A DNA stretch of 6,168 nt, from assembly GCA_027066695.1 (NCBI GenBank), contig JAMONE010000226.1:1-6168 (forward strand). Direction: 5' to 3'. Positions 5,615 to 6,168 of this stretch are shown here, one piece after another. Below the pieces are notes generated by a model. It saw only the letters and a program-made list of their open reading frames with translations, was not told where the DNA came from and searched no databases. The position numbers were made by a program, and so were the translations under genes. The DNA is from Micavibrio sp. (GTDB lineage Bacteria > Pseudomonadota > Alphaproteobacteria > Micavibrionales > Micavibrionaceae). Each line of letters opens with the position of its first letter. Position 1 is the first letter of the stretch.

Positions 5615-6168
5615 TTTATTAAGCGTTGCTTGCGTGCAAATGACAAGTGGCGGTAATATAGAGGCGAACCTTGAAAAAGCTGGAAAGCTTATCCGTAGGG
5701 CGGTGGATATGGGCGCGTGCTTTGTTGCTACGCCTGAAAATACGTGCCTTATAAGGCCTATCAATGCACAAGGATTATTCAGTGTCATTTCACAAGACGA
5801 CCATATAGGCATTTCGTTTTTCGCTGCGCTTGCTAAGGAGCTTAAAATAACTTTACTGATTGGCTCTATGTTGGTTAAAGCCATGGATGGTAAAGCATAT
5901 AACTCTAGCTTTCTATTTAACGAGAATGGCGATCTTCAAGCTATATATGATAAAATCCATCTGTTTGACGTTAATCTTGGTAATGGTGAGAAATACAGCG
6001 AAAGCGATGATATTAACGCAGGTGAGCGCGCAGTTACGGCCAAAATCAATGATGATTTCACACTCGGGATGAGTATTTGCTACGATCTGCGTTTTGCTCG
6101 TCTTTATCGTGACATGGCCAAAGCTGGCGCAAATATATTAGGCGTTCCTGCCGCTTTTACCGTTCCAA
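5607..6168 (+). CDS. Carbon-nitrogen hydrolase, Nit1-like (3' partial)
   Basis: An open frame starting at ATG 5607 (MPDLLSVACVQMTSGG) runs to the window edge, giving 187 residues of a protein usually around 270-290 long. It belongs to the nitrilase superfamily. The catalytic triad is present: E44 in ATPENT, K116 in YDKIHLFDV and C158 in SICYDLRF. The YDKIHLFDV and CYDLRF contexts are those of the Nit1/NitFhit branch, whose characterised members are deaminated-glutathione amidases that repair a transaminase side product of glutathione; this substrate is inferred, not shown. The ATG overlaps the grxC stop by eight bases, with only a weak GGG upstream, so coupled translation is likely. In related alphaproteobacteria the same gene follows grxC. 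The C-terminal third is missing because the window ends. Confidence 0.92.
   Translation, partial: MPDLLSVACVQMTSGGNIEANLEKAGKLIRRAVDMGACFVATPENTCLIRPINAQGLFSVISQDDHIGISFFAALAKELKITLLIGSMLVKAMDGKAYNSSFLFNENGDLQAIYDKIHLFDVNLGNGEKYSESDDINAGERAVTAKINDDFTLGMSICYDLRFARLYRDMAKAGANILGVPAAFTVP

Noticed and set aside
5603..5884. 93-codon minus-strand ORF
   Set aside because: It lies antisense to the Nit1-like hydrolase, whose catalytic E44 and surrounding motifs are clear on the + strand.

Overview
The window looks like A+T-rich chromosomal DNA of an alphaproteobacterium, possibly a host-associated or reduced-genome lineage. Three things point there. The order comF - glutaredoxin 3 - carbon-nitrogen hydrolase, close to an NDUFAF5/BioC-like methyltransferase, is a gene neighbourhood I know from Alphaproteobacteria. 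Codons favour A/T at third positions throughout. The left edge carries the end of what looks like an IS630-type transposase. The exact taxon cannot be read from the sequence alone.

Layout: (1) Bases 1-120 hold the C-terminal end of a probable IS630-family transposase on the + strand, followed by a 146-base non-coding gap. (2) Bases 267-4506 form a tightly packed minus-strand operon, read right to left: an 888-residue multidomain protein (methyltransferase plus two degenerate Nudix-like modules plus a charged tail), then an NDUFAF5/BioC-like methyltransferase, then glyoxalase II (gloB). The junctions overlap by 7 and 4 bases. (3) Bases 4507-4607 are a divergent promoter region with a short direct repeat and an imperfect palindrome. 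(4) Bases 4608-6168 form a plus-strand operon: a ComF-family phosphoribosyltransferase-like protein, glutaredoxin 3 (grxC), and a nitrilase-superfamily amidohydrolase cut off by the window end. The last two genes overlap by 8 bases.

Three of the genes have a glutathione link. GloB hydrolyses S-D-lactoylglutathione, glutaredoxin 3 uses glutathione as reductant, and the hydrolase resembles Nit1-type enzymes, which in characterised cases remove deaminated glutathione. The NDUFAF5-like protein suggests a link to respiratory complex I assembly. The 888-residue protein is the least understood part. Its methyltransferase domain appears intact, but the Nudix-like regions lack the catalytic Nudix box, so they may bind a nucleotide-like ligand or RNA rather than hydrolyse one. 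I see no CRISPR array, no tRNA or rRNA gene, and no convincing defence or toxin system.
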